Shown here one piece after another: positions 18,407-30,227 of a stretch of 64,000 nucleotides of DNA; within the stretch, counting starts at the first letter, position 1; each line of letters opens with the position of its first letter. The DNA lies in contig JAALGZ010000050.1 of NCBI GenBank assembly GCA_015227615.1, positions 186,001 to 250,000 of the forward strand, written 5' to 3'. A program made the position numbers and the translations under genes. The notes under the pieces are model-generated. The model was not told the DNA's origin, searched no databases, and was given only the letters and a program-made list of their open reading frames with translations. Source of the stretch: Labyrinthula sp. Ha. Taxonomy: Eukaryota > Sar > Bigyra > Labyrinthulida > Labyrinthulaceae.

Positions 18407-21400
18407 ACTTAATCACAATCAAAAAGGCTTCTTGGCAACATTCCTGACTGTTTATTTCAAACTAATTTCTTGTTTTGATTCAGTTCTTTCGTGAAATTTG
18501 TTTTCTTTGATCGGTTTCTGTCAAGGTGGTAAGTATATGGCCAAAAGACAACCTAATAAAGAATCATCAAGCAGCAACCTGTGTAGTGAACTTCTTTTCA
18601 AGCTGTTCATACTAATCTAGTTTTGAATATACCAAAATGTGGAAACTTTAACAATTTCTATAAAGAGTACAAGAGGAGTTTCATCTATTCCATGATGCAT
18701 TTTTATGTATTACTTTATCTAATCACATTTGTTTTCCTGTGACTCTTTAGCAATTAGGTTCCTTGAAAAGAAAAGTTGCAATATACACATTCTGTAAATT
18801 TTTCCTAACACGCTTATACATTAATTAATATTTTCCTTATTAACTCGACTTTAAAACAGAATCTGAAATCTTCAGAAGTATTGTACTTCAGACGGTCCAA
18901 AATAACTATTTCTGGATTTTAATTTGAGTTAAGAGAGTGCAAAATGTTCTTCTGTGGAAATTACAGCTTTCTCTTTGTGTAGCTGTATAATTCTTACAGA
19001 TGAAATAATATTCTTTTGATTTGCCTTTCTTCGGGAAGCAGTAGTTCATACTTGCATTTTGTGGTTAAATTATTTGCCAAATAAAATAGATGAATCGGTG
19101 TCCAGTACAGTTGTCACCATGTTTCCACGTAGGATCTTTTCTTGCGCTACCTCTAGATCCCAAGAGCAAAACTATATCATGCTTTTTTTCAAGAAGCAAC
19201 TAGAAAGAAGAATCCTCTGTAAATTCCCTGAGAATGGAGCAGAAATTGACACCCTGTATTATACAAATAATAACTATGTCAAATAAACTGAGTAGAGTGT
19301 AATTTTTATATTATCAATAAATTCTTTGATTTTTCCGCTTGGAAAGGAACTAGCATACTCACAGTGCATCTGTCAGGCAAACGAAAACACCGCGCCACGT
19401 CATCATTTATTGCCGTAGTGACGTTATCTACTGTTATATCCGAGTTGGTAGCGCACCTGCTCTATATAAGCAATGAATTAAACAAAAACTTAAGTTAGCA
19501 TAAGCTATCGATGATTAAGATAACTATATTTGTGTTACAATTCTTCAAAAAAGGAAAAAAGATATTAACATGTGAAGATTTCATAAATGAGCTTAGAAAC
19601 TAGGGCAAAATGCCCATAAGCGATTTATACCATCTGTTATTGTTATACTTATGGTTCAGAAAAAAGCATGAAGAAAACATATTTTAAGTGTAGATAAAAC
19701 TCATTTTTCCTCTCTGATGCCTGTGGTGCATTGAATATATATGTACCTATGCTAGTGCTGTAGCTACCAGCACATATTACAAGATACTTTCCTCCGAAAA
19801 CTTGAACTACTAAGAATTAGTAAACTGCCCACGAAAGAAATGCAACAAAAAAATATATAACGAAGAGATTCTATCATGAGGAAGATTACAAGGGCTCGAT
19901 TATTCAACAACCTATGATTGCTATCTTTATTTAACTAATGAAAATATTCAAAGTAGACTTGGAATGTAGCGCTCGTCATTACTGCATACTCAATCAAGAC
20001 TTTGTGGTTAATTATAGTCAGAAAAACTTTAAATTTGCTTGCACAATTATGAAAGTGGTTTGTTTTAGGGTAAGGTGATTTTTGATTAAGATTTCTCGTA
20101 AAGAGTGCATTTATTAATGATAATTAAGAGCGGGCAAGGTTTTGTAGCCATGGATTTCCATAATTTGAAAATAAGAATAATTATTATGGCTAGAAAATAT
20201 TTAAGATAATTAAGAGTCTTATTGGATAAAAATCATAGCATTTTCTCTATTGATTCTTTTGTAATATGAAATAGGAATACAACTCGTGCTAAGAAAGGGA
20301 AGTCACTTTAATGAGAATAAATTTTGTTCTCCAAATTCGTTTGATCAAAATTAATCAGCTTGGATGCATTAAGTTTGAGTCGTAATGATAATAGCTTGAT
20401 ATCCTCGCTAAAAAATACTAAAGCAAGGATAGAGGTTGGAAGAATATGTTAGACAGCACAACTGGCGCAATGGGCACAAAATAATTTGATTGTAACTGGT
20501 ATTATTGAATCTCTAAAAAATACCTTAGCAGAAAATATAACTGTCTATTCTAACTTCGGCAATTTTGGAGTCATATTAAGTTTTTGTTTATAGTTAGATT
20601 TTTAACTAAGCGGGGGATTTAATGTAGCATTTGGAACGAGCAGCTAACTATGCAAAAAAATAATGCTAAGTCATTTCATATTGGTACACCCTTTCTCTAA
20701 TCATAGCTAAATTCTATCACCTTCCATGAAATTTATCATAGATTTAATTCCTTCTCTTACAATAAATTTTCATATATTATGCCAAAGAGTTTTTCAGCCT
20801 ATTCATTTGCATCTGTTGGTGTACCATCAAAGTGACATTAAATTAATCGATTCCAATTTCTATCCATTAAAACCATAAACTAGTTCCAATACTTCTGTTA
20901 TTTTGTTAAAACCTAACACAATTTAAATTTTATAACTTTCTGAATTATCATCGGTTATATTATGTTCTTGAGCTTTTCTTGTGGTTTCATCGCATTATGG
21001 AGTAGATAATGGATAGTAACTGTGTATTAATTAGCTATGGCTTAAACAAATATTATATTTCTACTGTTATTAATTTAAATGTATATGTCGAAGAAATTTT
21101 AATGATTGTTGATTCTTCTAAGAAAACTTGTTCTATCAAGTACCGTCCTATTGTATTAGCAACACAAAGCAATTCAATTGTTGAAGATTTTATCGAAAGA
21201 AACTACATATTGTATTGAAATGAGCAGTCTTCATGAGCGTTAGTAAGAAAAAACTATGGTTAAGCTACTTTCTTGCTTTGGCAAGAGTGAAAAATACATT
21301 TTCTAATCAATTTGTAACTTTGGTTTGTGCTGCAGTTACCTATGAGAACCATGTTCTTATCAGTTTCATCGGGGGTAAACTTCCATCTTTATAAGTGCTT

Positions 21401-21479
21401 TACCTTTCTTGCACTTATCTCATACCTGGTCCATTGGAAGTTAAGTATAGTTTTCGTGAAATTGATGATGCAGTACAAA
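18407..21479. other. Gene-poor tract between eIF2-beta and repeat copy B
   Basis: No intact gene is supported. A 75-codon frame at 19059-19286 has no recognisable features. An ACGT-core element (GCCACGTCAT, 19394-19403) lies in a GC-richer spot at 19380-19470. A decayed coding-like tract starts near 20950. Confidence 0.5.
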
Positions 21480-21700
21480 CTACTCTAATTGGTCTTATCT
21501 AACATACTAAAGCTTTTTTCTTACTCTTAATAAAGAAAGCTATGGTCAAAGTTCATATCTCTGTGCCTTCTAAATACTTCCAATTTTCAGGTAATATTCT
21601 TATTGCTTTCTTATCTCGCTCAATTTTAGTTCAAAATCCTATTGTAGCCTATAAAAACTGTCTCATGAATTATATCTAGTAGCTTTTTTACTCTTATATT
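20950..21700 (+). pseudogene. Decayed coding-like tract, family unknown
   Basis: Contains an open 69-codon stretch (21009-21218) with natural-looking protein composition, followed by several shorter protein-like pieces in the same strand, for example around 21300-21390 and 21540-21680. The pieces look like one former gene or element that is broken in many places. I do not recognise the family. Its distal part overlaps the start of repeat copy B. Confidence 0.3.
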
Positions 21701-23160
21701 TGAGCACTGAAAAATACTTTTCCCTTCTATTCTTTTCAGGTAAATCTGTGTTTTAGGCGAATTTCTAAATAATTGTAAAGTTCATTTCTCAGTGAAATTT
21801 TCGTATTATGATATAAAGAATACGGTTTTATAAAGCTCTTTCAAATACCTCTCTGGCTATATAAGAAAATATAGGATTTTAAAAGAATATATTTATGTTG
21901 AACACTGAATACCACAAAATTATAGCTCATTCATTTTATAGCGATCAGAAAACAATGAAGAAAAAGGTTACACCACCTCTGTAAGCTGTCAATATTATCT
22001 TTTATATTCAACTTAAGCCTAGTAGTAAACAATAGTGCTTTATTTTTTTTTATTACGGGGTGTTAAAAACTTTATCAACGATTTTTTCAAAAATGCAGTA
22101 TAATGGCCATATAATCAACAATACCTTTCAACTTTTCTACTAAGCTCAAAACATATTCCAAACTTAACCTAGTACTTACTCACATAAAAATTTAGTGGAT
22201 TAAAACAATATAAAGTATAAAAAAAGCCATGATTATTGAAAATAAAGCATACAGTATTTGTTTGTTTTTGTCACGAAATCTTCCACAAATATAATATTAT
22301 CACCCACAAAGTAATTCATATTGAAAAAACATTCCTAACCATGCATTTTTTCAAGATATTTGATAAGAATGAGCACTTTAAATCCTAAAAAAGGCTGATT
22401 TAAGGGTCCTTTTCACTAAGATTACAGATCTCTAAAAAGCATACATTCAAACGTAACATCATGAAAAACAACTCTACAGATGATCTGATTCTTCTCAGAT
22501 CCTAAGAATTTACCATACCTAACTTATCAAACCTTCTATCAAAGCTCTTTTTCTCTGGTTAAGTGTAACTAAGCTAAACTTCACTAAGAAAAGTCAAATG
22601 TTGAAATTCTGCACATCTAAAAATACGAAATCCCTCAGTTTTGCTATAACCCCATAAATTTTTATACTAGGGAGCCTCCAACAACTAAAAAATATAACCT
22701 GTGACCTTTAATTCTGTTTCTTAAGAAAGTATTAATGTCTTTTTATGAAAAGTCGATCTCGGGATATAATGCTGTTTTTCTCAACTTCAATTCGGGAAAT
22801 CCCTCAAGAAATACTCATCTAGAGCGTGAACAGACCTCACCAGTCAAAATAACGGGAGAATTTATATCTAGAAACAAGTTTATTTGAGAATTGAAGTATT
22901 CGGTATAGATATTCTAACAATGTATCCTATTTCCAGGATCTTAGTAACTCTGAAAAAGGAGTATCTAATATGTCAAGTATTCCTGAATAGGTAATACCAA
23001 GTAATGAAACACCCTGAGAAATGGTTGTCACCTAGAGATATGGGAGATTTAGGGTTCATCCGAGGTTTATTCAAAGAAAGTCCAAGAACTTCCCTATTAA
23101 TCTCAGCAATAGTTATTTGGCTTAATTTAAGTTGGTTGTAAACACAGCTTTTTAATACTG
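21480..23160 (-). repeat. Diverged duplicated segment, copy B (inverted relative to copy A)
   Basis: The reverse complement aligns to about 5760-7460. The near-identical core is about 21818-22046. Beyond it both flanks fall to roughly 75-80 percent identity by eye, and alignment fades near 21480 and near 23160. The part at 22973-23335 remains open as a 120-codon minus-strand frame. Confidence 0.75.
21818..22046. repeat. Nearly identical core of the duplicated segment (copy B)
   Basis: Partner of about 6900-7131. Differences are single scattered bases. Contains the stretch complementary to ACAGCTTACAGAGGTGGTG and a conserved block spanning TATAGCGATCAGAAAAC. Confidence 0.6.
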
Positions 23161-23335
23161 AAAACTGAACATACAATTGGTCAAGTACAATTAAATATGC
23201 ACTTAACATAAGCGGCGCTGGATACGGTTGTGGAATATAACTTTGGCAGAACTTTGTGAGATTTTGAGTGCTTGTTTGTTCTTCTCTTGATTCCTGCTCT
23301 TCATTATCAAGAGTTTCTGATATTTCTTGCTCCAT
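22973..23335 (-). pseudogene. Repeat-encoded open frame of unknown family (120 aa)
   Basis: The frame has an acidic start (MEQEISETLDNEEQESREEQ) followed by YPAPLMLSAYLIVLDQLYVQFSVL, TIAEINREVLGLSLNKPRMN and a C-terminal GCFITWYYLFRNT. The last about 50 residues match the broken copy A near 5825-5970, so this was a real protein shared by both copies. An overlapping upstream frame (23203-23436) suggests the full protein was longer. No domain is recognised. Probably a degraded gene or element product. Confidence 0.35.
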
Positions 23336-23436
23336 GATTTCTTTCCCAGTGTTTCGCTTACTACTATGTCCACGAAGCGCTTCAAATCTGTAGTTTCACT
23401 GTTCTCGTGTACGGGACCTGGTTTGTTTTCTTCCAC

Positions 23437-24056
23437 TGATTTTTCAATAAATTTAAATCTAATCCCTTGCTTTATAACATGGAACGTTCTTCAACCAATA
23501 ATATCATATATTATAAGTTCAGAAAACCTTGAAATGCGCCTTATATAAGTTACTTCTTAAATTTGTATTCCAAGTTTTTTTCAATGGCATTGCACAAACG
23601 GTCAACTCTACGATACTTAAACGACTATTTAAAATAGGGGGTATATCAGTTGATACACCAATCGCTAATTTCAACACTTGATGATGATTAAGCGGAAAAA
23701 AGTTTGGGGTAAGCACTTTTATACATTAAATTTAACTTTGATTATTTACATAGAAAAGTTCTTACCCAGGGGAAATCCAATTGATCCCTGCAAAGTATGA
23801 TTCCTGTCAAACATCCACCATCCAAAGTTTGATAAGTAGAAAAGAGAATGACTTGACATATTGAAGCACAAATTTTACCCCTACATTCAAAAGAAAAAGA
23901 TAGTGTTGGTTATGCAAACATTTTTCTTAACTCATAAACCTGATGCTGATTTAACAGAGAATATTCTTAAGAGTGGAAAGAAAATAACAAACACAGCGTA
24001 GAAACAGAAAAACTATGGCGTAAACAAGCTGCCCTTTAAGGATAGTATTTTTATCT
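23437..24056. other. Spacer with no supported gene
   Basis: AT-rich sequence between repeat copy B and the SDR gene. A 65-codon minus-strand frame at 23519-23716 has no recognisable motif. Nothing else is seen. Confidence 0.45.
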
Positions 24057-25100
24057 TTAAGTGATGTAAAATTTAAATTCACCGACAATGTTTTCAGTTT
24101 GTTCCCAAAGTAGTTTTTGAGATTTCGTTCCATGTAACATTGGTCCAAAAATAGTCTTCTTTGGTTTTCCTTTTGCCCAATGTGGTCCATAAATAGTTGC
24201 AGAAGAAACACAACCAAACATACATTTTAAGAGCCCCATGGTTCCATCTTCTGGGGATTGTCCATCCTGTAAGAAAATCTTCATATTTTTTTCTACTTTG
24301 TCTTCTTGAATAGCTCTCTTAGTAAGCTCAGTGATAGCAATTCCTGGATGAGCGCAAATAGAAAGAATTCCACAATTATGCTTCGAAAACTTCTTATGAA
24401 GCGCAAGTGTGAAAACAGAACAAGCAAGCTTGGTCATGTGATATCTCGTGTACCTTCCTTCAAACACACCTTCTCCATCATCACCAAGCACAGACATATC
24501 CTTCTCAAAATATTTTTTCCGAAGTTTCATATCAGGAAATAATCTAGCCAAAGAAGAATGCATGACGACCCTCACTGCATTCAAATTTTTTTTATTCTCT
24601 ATTGTTTTTTCTTTCTTATACTTTTCCCGATAAAAAGCAACTTTCCTTAACAGCAAAGGAAGAAGAAGCTTTGTTAACAGAGCAGCACTGAGAAAATTAG
24701 TTTGCATTTGAATATCAAATCCATCCACCGTTGCTTGATTCTTCAGCGCAAAAGTTCCTGCGTTGTTGCATAATACGTCAACTCCTTCAGGACACCTTTC
24801 AATCACTTCACCAGCAGCTGCTTTCACACTTTCAAAGTTTTGTAAATCACAATTAATAACTCTTAGTCGATGAAATTCTTCTGGAAAAAGCTCGAGTAAT
24901 TTCTTAATGGATAAATCATTCTTCTTTGAAGGTCTATTTAACGCATAAACAAAACAACCTTTCTTAAGTGAAGTGCAAGCAGCAACAAATCCTGTTCCTG
25001 AAGTCGTGCCAGTAATAACAACTACTTTTCCATGTTGATCAGGAATTTTTTCTTCAAACTTGGGGAAATACTTTGTCTTAACTGTGGTATTTAAATACAT
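24057..25100 (-). CDS. Short-chain dehydrogenase/reductase (retinol-dehydrogenase-like SDR)
   Basis: 347 aa, intronless. The classical SDR order is complete: cofactor loop TGTTSGTG (30-37), an acidic-then-NNAG element (NNAG 112-115), catalytic serine in MHSSLARL (182-183), catalytic YHMTK (Y220, K224) and the HPGI block (251-254). The extended C-terminus and a glycine loop lacking the usual downstream acidic residue (ALNRP at 53-57) point to NADP(H) use, as in retinol dehydrogenase, WWOX and protochlorophyllide reductase-like SDRs. The substrate cannot be read from sequence. There is no N-terminal hydrophobic anchor, so it is probably soluble or peripheral. The gene stands alone. The closest sequence on its 3' side is the spacer next to repeat copy B. 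Confidence 0.9.
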   Translation of the reverse strand: MYLNTTVKTKYFPKFEEKIPDQHGKVVVITGTTSGTGFVAACTSLKKGCFVYALNRPSKKNDLSIKKLLELFPEEFHRLRVINCDLQNFESVKAAAGEVIERCPEGVDVLCNNAGTFALKNQATVDGFDIQMQTNFLSAALLTKLLLPLLLRKVAFYREKYKKEKTIENKKNLNAVRVVMHSSLARLFPDMKLRKKYFEKDMSVLGDDGEGVFEGRYTRYHMTKLACSVFTLALHKKFSKHNCGILSICAHPGIAITELTKRAIQEDKVEKNMKIFLQDGQSPEDGTMGLLKCMFGCVSSATIYGPHWAKGKPKKTIFGPMLHGTKSQKLLWEQTENIVGEFKFYIT

Positions 25101-28100
25101 TATACGGTCTGAATGGGTTTTGTTGGAATTAGGATTTCTTTGATACTTAATAATCTGAATGAGTTAACCAAACTTAAGTTCTGGATTAGTTGTTATTCAC
25201 TTAGCTCACTTTAGAAAAAAAATAGTACAATTGCGAAAGATTAACAAGGTTATATATATATACAAAAACCTTGAGTTGAGAAGATTTGGTGAAAAGTTTT
25301 GTAATTAGCTTCTAATGTCTAACTAAGCGGAAACTTTTTACAGAGACAGGTTAAAACTTGTAAGCTTTATATTTTGTAACTGTGAGAAATTTCAAGAAGT
25401 TTTATTTCAGAAAATGACATTTCTAGCTGTAGTTTGTGGATATTTATCCTTAATTCTTTTCATGTAGTGATATCAACGAGAATACAATGTCTTTTCTGGC
25501 AAGAATGCGATAAAAAATCTCCTACTTTTAATTGGCTTGAGTTAACCAATCAGAAAGTTACTTCATCTTTTTCTGTTCATGCAAGAGTTGCATTTTGGGC
25601 ACTTTTTCTGGATTCTTATTATTGATAAATATAAATAGAATAAAAAAAAATATAAATATTTATTACAATCATAAGCTATGGCTTTATGTGTTTCTATACT
25701 TATTATGTCTACTACCAGAATGTCACAGTTTCAACAACAAGATGATCATGAGTGAAAAAAAGATTTAACTATTGCGGAAGATTCCATGAAATCAGTTAGA
25801 ATATAAGAAAATAGAGCTCTTTCTGTTATAATATAACAGAATATAAGCATCTCATAAAAGTTCAAAGACCTTAAAACCTTCTTGTGTTAGTTTTCTCGAG
25901 CGGTATAAATAGTTTGTCAGCACATATAACTGAGTTTTAAGGCACCCATATTGTCAATGACTTTTTCCCAGACAAGTTGTTCGAGCAGTAAAGTGTTTTC
26001 TTCTTAACTAATAATTTTAAAATTTGAGAACTATACATCTCTTACATCCTAATATCGAAAAGTACCCTTGCCCACAGTAAGAAATCTTCCAACTATTATC
26101 ATTTTTAACTAATTTTCACCGGGAGTTTTAATCTAAATTGACTTATAAATCAAATAGCTTTATTTTTCTACTATTTAAACTATCTGATGTACTTATCCCT
26201 ATAAATTTCTAATTTGGTTACCACTTTCGCGCTATAGAGCCTCGCAAAATATGCAAGGACTTAATGGAGTCAGACCACAGACTCCATTAAAAATAGTTCT
26301 ATAACTATTTGGCACGAAGAAATGTACTCGGGATTCTGCTAATCTTATCCTTAGGTACCTGATTAGAGTGTTAATTCGAGGATATTGCCATTTTCTTCGC
26401 TTAGAAGGCCACCAAATACCTGTTTATACTAAATCTTATTAAACTACTTTTTTCTTAGAACTGAAACAAGAAGGTTTTCATTGGATTATCAAGTATCCAA
26501 CAGAATCATTATCAGCACCTAAAACATTGTATGGCTCATCATTTTGCTTCTTGATCTAGCTGATTTGATGGAGTAGAGATTGATTCTTCTCTTGGATCAC
26601 GAGGAAAAGGTCTAGCTAATGTTCCAATATTTCAGTTTAAAATTCTATAAACACAACACTCTAAGCACACAGTATCTATCGAGCTAGTAGCCAAATTAGT
26701 AAGTTGTTGCTGTTTAAAGTAGCCAATGATATGAAATTATGTGGATGTGTCCTATTTTTCTGTCTGTTTGTTTTTCTCTTTGATCATATACCACTTCCTG
26801 TAGTTTGATATTTTCAAATAAAGATGGAGAAGAGAAGGGTATGTATATTTTTATTCCCTTGTACAGCGTTAGCTGGGAAATATGCCTTGTTATGACCATT
26901 CAATAGTTTACATTCTTTAGTGAGCCTATAGGCTCACAAGTTCTTCACAAGTATAATTAATTAAGCTAAATAAGTCATCAATGCAGGATAGTAGTGTGCA
27001 GTGGGTAATGATATATAGTGAGTATATAGCCTTTATTTTTCATTATCAAAAAGGAATTGCAGGAATTGGGTTACATTGGGACTGATTGCCCAGACTTTCA
27101 AAATATATAGTTAATTTATGACAAATTTATGGTAAGGGAATTAAAAAAAGGACGGAAACCCCTCCCTTATATTCTAGAGTGAGCATTCTTAGCATATAGT
27201 AAAAGTGAGTTCTCTTTCATATGGTGTAGCTGTAGGTTCAAGAAATATTCCATTTTCGATGATGATCTTGGCTGTCAAAATAAGCTGGAAAGTTTTTTTA
27301 TTGTTTCATAGTTATCTTAGTCCTCTCTGGTGAGACAAAAGATATACACTGGCGATATATAAATTTACTGCTCCTTAGAGAAAAAAAATCTAAGACAGGT
27401 CCTGTCTATAACTAAATTGAATACAGAATATCTCCTATATAACAAAAGCCTAGTCCATGCTCCGTACTTTTGTCTTATGCTTTTTCACTCCAGGTACTGA
27501 AATAGCCTATACATGAAAGTATTAAACAAATTGAAGTAGAGATGACATGTTGTGCATTAAAACTTTTATTGCCCTCTTTAGAGAATTAGCAAAGTGATAA
27601 ACATGTGCACAGACTCCGAACAAAGTGTTTTAAATTGGTTTAGAGTGTAAGTGCAACCGATAACCCTCAAACATATGGGAATGGACAATCTCGTCATAAC
27701 AAAATCTTCCATTTTTTTCATACTTCATATACCCGAGTAGGTCTCAAAATGTTAACCCAATACTGATATTCTATAATATGACCTAAAGTTAATGGATAGA
27801 TCTTTTTTTCTACCCGAAATGAGCACATATAGCCCGTTGCTCATCAGCACCTCACTATGTGATTTTTTTTGAATTTACGGCGCTGAGGTTTGTGATTAAT
27901 GTGTCAAAAACTACCAACAGGGCATGACCTATAGATTTATCTTATGCTTAGTTTCTTTCTTTTCTCCTATATTCAATTGAATATATCCTTTCAGATGTGA
28001 TATTGTTCGTAAAAGGTTTGGTTTCGTTGTAATAAAATAATAACGAAACTGATAGAACGATATTTTATTATTTCAAACACTTTTCTGGTGTCAGAGAAGA

Positions 28101-28481
28101 AATTGGAACTCTTGGAACATAATTTTACATGAAAATGAAGGCCATAAGGTCAGTAGGCAGTGCTAGTTTTGAATTGAAACCAACATATCTTTAACTAAGT
28201 TATCACTTTTAATATTATTGTTTTTATTTTCAGAAAGCTTTGTTATGGCTAAAAGTTTTCTTTAACAATATTCTATAAGGCCAATATATACTATAAATGT
28301 GTTCTATTTTTCACTGTATGATTACAAATGAAAATGACCAATAAAATCTATCGATTTCAAAAAGCAACAAGTAAAAATACGAAACAGTTCTCAAACCCGG
28401 AAAAAATTACAAAAGAAAAATGTAACAAGAAGACGGAACCAGTTCATACAGAAAACAACTAACCAAAATAAAAATAAAATA
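25101..28481. other. Gene-poor tract of about 3.4 kb
   Basis: AT-rich with no supported gene. Contains a perfect 11-bp hairpin (26261-26290) and short protein-like pieces around 26330-26560 that may be remnants of an older coding sequence. Short frames at 25434-25625 and 26714-26899 look like chance. Confidence 0.45.
26261..26290. repeat. Perfect 11-bp inverted repeat (hairpin)
   Basis: TTAATGGAGTC (26261-26271), an 8-nt loop, then GACTCCATTAA (26280-26290). It is not next to a called gene, so a terminator role has no support. It may be a small insertion end or a protein-binding palindrome. Confidence 0.6.
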
Positions 28482-29207
28482 ATGAAAATTGGTTTTTTGC
28501 TTCTAACCTTTCTGAAAACTTTTTCAGGAAACCCAGTAAAACTTGTAAATAGAGATGCTTGCACCATCATGAAACCAGGAACAACAGTAATGGGAATACA
28601 GGCGACGCTATCTGATGAAGCTGAGATTCATTTTATTTTCAATGGGATAGATTATGAATGTGGAGCACAAATTGAAAACTTCAGAATTGATCATGATACA
28701 CTAAGTGTAAATCTTGGTAGTTTACCAGACAATGGAAATGGTGGAACATTAGCAAATTACGCTGTACAAGTGTCTAAAGGTGGAAGGTTTGAGAAGTTTA
28801 ATGGAGCTTGTAATACAGGAATTTCTCAGAGTCAAGAAAGGGATCCATTTGATGCTATTTCTTTTGTTCAGGAGGATACAAATATTTTAGTACGTGGGAA
28901 CATTGTTACAATTGTAGGTGTTCAAGGGTTTAATCAAGCTGATGTTAGAGTAACAGAATCTTGTTCGATAACCTTCGAAAACATAGAAGGAGAATTTGAC
29001 ATTGATGATATAGATGAAGAAATAGAAGAAGCAGAAAATCAAAATCAAGGAGGAGTTTCAATAGATGAACCAATTGATTTAATGCAATTGGTGATTATCA
29101 CTGTTTCCATAGTTTTTAGTGTTGCATTATTATTACTAGTTTTCAGTACTAAAACAGAGAACGAGATTAAACTGGCAGTATTTGGAAAAGTTGATCTAGA
29201 AGCATAA
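28482..29207 (+). CDS. Type I single-pass membrane protein, unknown function
   Basis: 241 aa. Layout: signal peptide (1 to about 16, hydrophobic KIGFLLLTFLKTF with a small residue at the likely cleavage site), an extracellular or lumenal domain with exactly four cysteines (C27, C60, C110, C161) that could form two disulfides, a very acidic juxtamembrane stretch (170-187, EGEFDIDDIDEEIEEAE), one transmembrane helix (about 201-222, LMQLVIITVSIVFSVALLLL) and a cytosolic tail of about 19 aa. Predicted beta-rich ectodomain. No family recognised; it could be a secretory-pathway or surface protein. It converges on the Tudor-like gene with 49 bp between stops. Confidence 0.8.
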   Translation: MKIGFLLLTFLKTFSGNPVKLVNRDACTIMKPGTTVMGIQATLSDEAEIHFIFNGIDYECGAQIENFRIDHDTLSVNLGSLPDNGNGGTLANYAVQVSKGGRFEKFNGACNTGISQSQERDPFDAISFVQEDTNILVRGNIVTIVGVQGFNQADVRVTESCSITFENIEGEFDIDDIDEEIEEAENQNQGGVSIDEPIDLMQLVIITVSIVFSVALLLLVFSTKTENEIKLAVFGKVDLEA

Positions 29208-29256
29208 TTTGTTTTTCGTTAAAGAATAAGAAGAGTTTTTCTTTGTTATTTAAATA

Positions 29257-30204
29257 CTATGCAAAGTTAATGAGTAGTTTCTTGTGTTCTACAATGTAAA
29301 GAAACTCAGGAAAAGCTTTTTGTATTGTGGTTAAAATTTCTTTTATATCTTTTGCTTCTAGTTCTTCATTTTCAAAAATTTTCAAGTTTATGGATAAAAG
29401 ATTTTCTTTTTTATTCATAGATTCAGATATTTTAGAAAGCAGATTGTTCACAACTTCAAGAATACAAATATCTTTTTTTTTACTTACACTTTGATTTTTG
29501 AAACTTGTTTCTTTTACTTGTTTTATAGGTTGAATATTTGTCAAACTTTCAATTTTTGGAAGCTTTCTTTTACCTAGTAGTTTTTTTTTCCAAGTTGAAG
29601 CAGGCTTTATAATAACTTCAACATCTTCAATTTCTTCAATAATCTCATATATTTTATCCAAAACAGAATTCTTATTACTTTCTTTTGTTTGTTCAATAAC
29701 TTCATTCTTAGATTTATGATCTTTTTCTGAAATTTTTTTGTCTTTTTTTAGTTCAAAATCCAATTTTTGAGCATTTTGCTTGTTTTCTTTCTTCTCTTTA
29801 AGCATTTTATTTCCAGATTCTTCTTTTCTTGAACTTTGTTTTTCTTTTTCTATTTCAAAAGTTGATCTTTGAATATTTCTTTCAAAATAAGTTTCTTCAT
29901 CCTGAAAATTTTCTTCTTCTATTTTTTTTTCTTTTAAACTTAAATATTTATATCCTCTTTTTCTTATTTGTTTTTGAGGAACATTATATTCAAAATCACC
30001 ATCTTCATATAAAATAACATATCTAATAGAATTTAAGTATCTATAAATCCATGCAATATTTCCTGGAAACCATAATCCACTATTTTGCCAATTTGCTTCA
30101 ATATTTTGATGAAATTTCCATCTTGATTTTAAATTTGGATCCATTCTTCCAAATTTTTTTAATTCTTTTTCATTCATGATTCTTTTTCTTTCATTAATTT
30201 TCAT
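29257..30204 (-). CDS. Tudor/Agenet-like domain protein with long charged tail
   Basis: 315 aa. After a basic start, residues about 34-85 read IEANWQNSGLWFPGNIAWIY then RYVILYEDGDFEYNVPQKQI. This is the common eukaryotic Tudor/Agenet-like pattern (V/I-E-A ... W-x-P-G-x-I ... Y-x-DGD-x-E ... V-x-x-x-x-I/V-R), a small beta-barrel that often reads methylated histone tails. The rest is Lys/Glu-rich and probably disordered or coiled, with a more ordered C-terminus (about 245-312). Three candidate starts exist: M1 (30204), M10 (30177) and M21 (30144). The divergent CZIB-like gene starts only 23 bp from M1, so the shorter M21 form, which leaves a wider promoter, is plausible. Chromatin role is inferred from the domain only. 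Confidence 0.7.
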   Translation of the reverse strand: MKINERKRIMNEKELKKFGRMDPNLKSRWKFHQNIEANWQNSGLWFPGNIAWIYRYLNSIRYVILYEDGDFEYNVPQKQIRKRGYKYLSLKEKKIEEENFQDEETYFERNIQRSTFEIEKEKQSSRKEESGNKMLKEKKENKQNAQKLDFELKKDKKISEKDHKSKNEVIEQTKESNKNSVLDKIYEIIEEIEDVEVIIKPASTWKKKLLGKRKLPKIESLTNIQPIKQVKETSFKNQSVSKKKDICILEVVNNLLSKISESMNKKENLLSINLKIFENEELEAKDIKEILTTIQKAFPEFLYIVEHKKLLINFA

Positions 30205-30227
30205 GAAATTTATCGAAAGAAAAAAAA

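Noticed and set aside
19430-19475. tRNA-like string (CCGAGTTGGTAGCGCACCTGCT) resembling a D-arm
   Set aside because: No T-arm GTTCRA block follows at the right distance and no acceptor stem pairs, so it is not a tRNA.
25434-25625. 63-codon frame upstream of the SDR gene
   Set aside because: No family motif and no conservation argument; likely chance.
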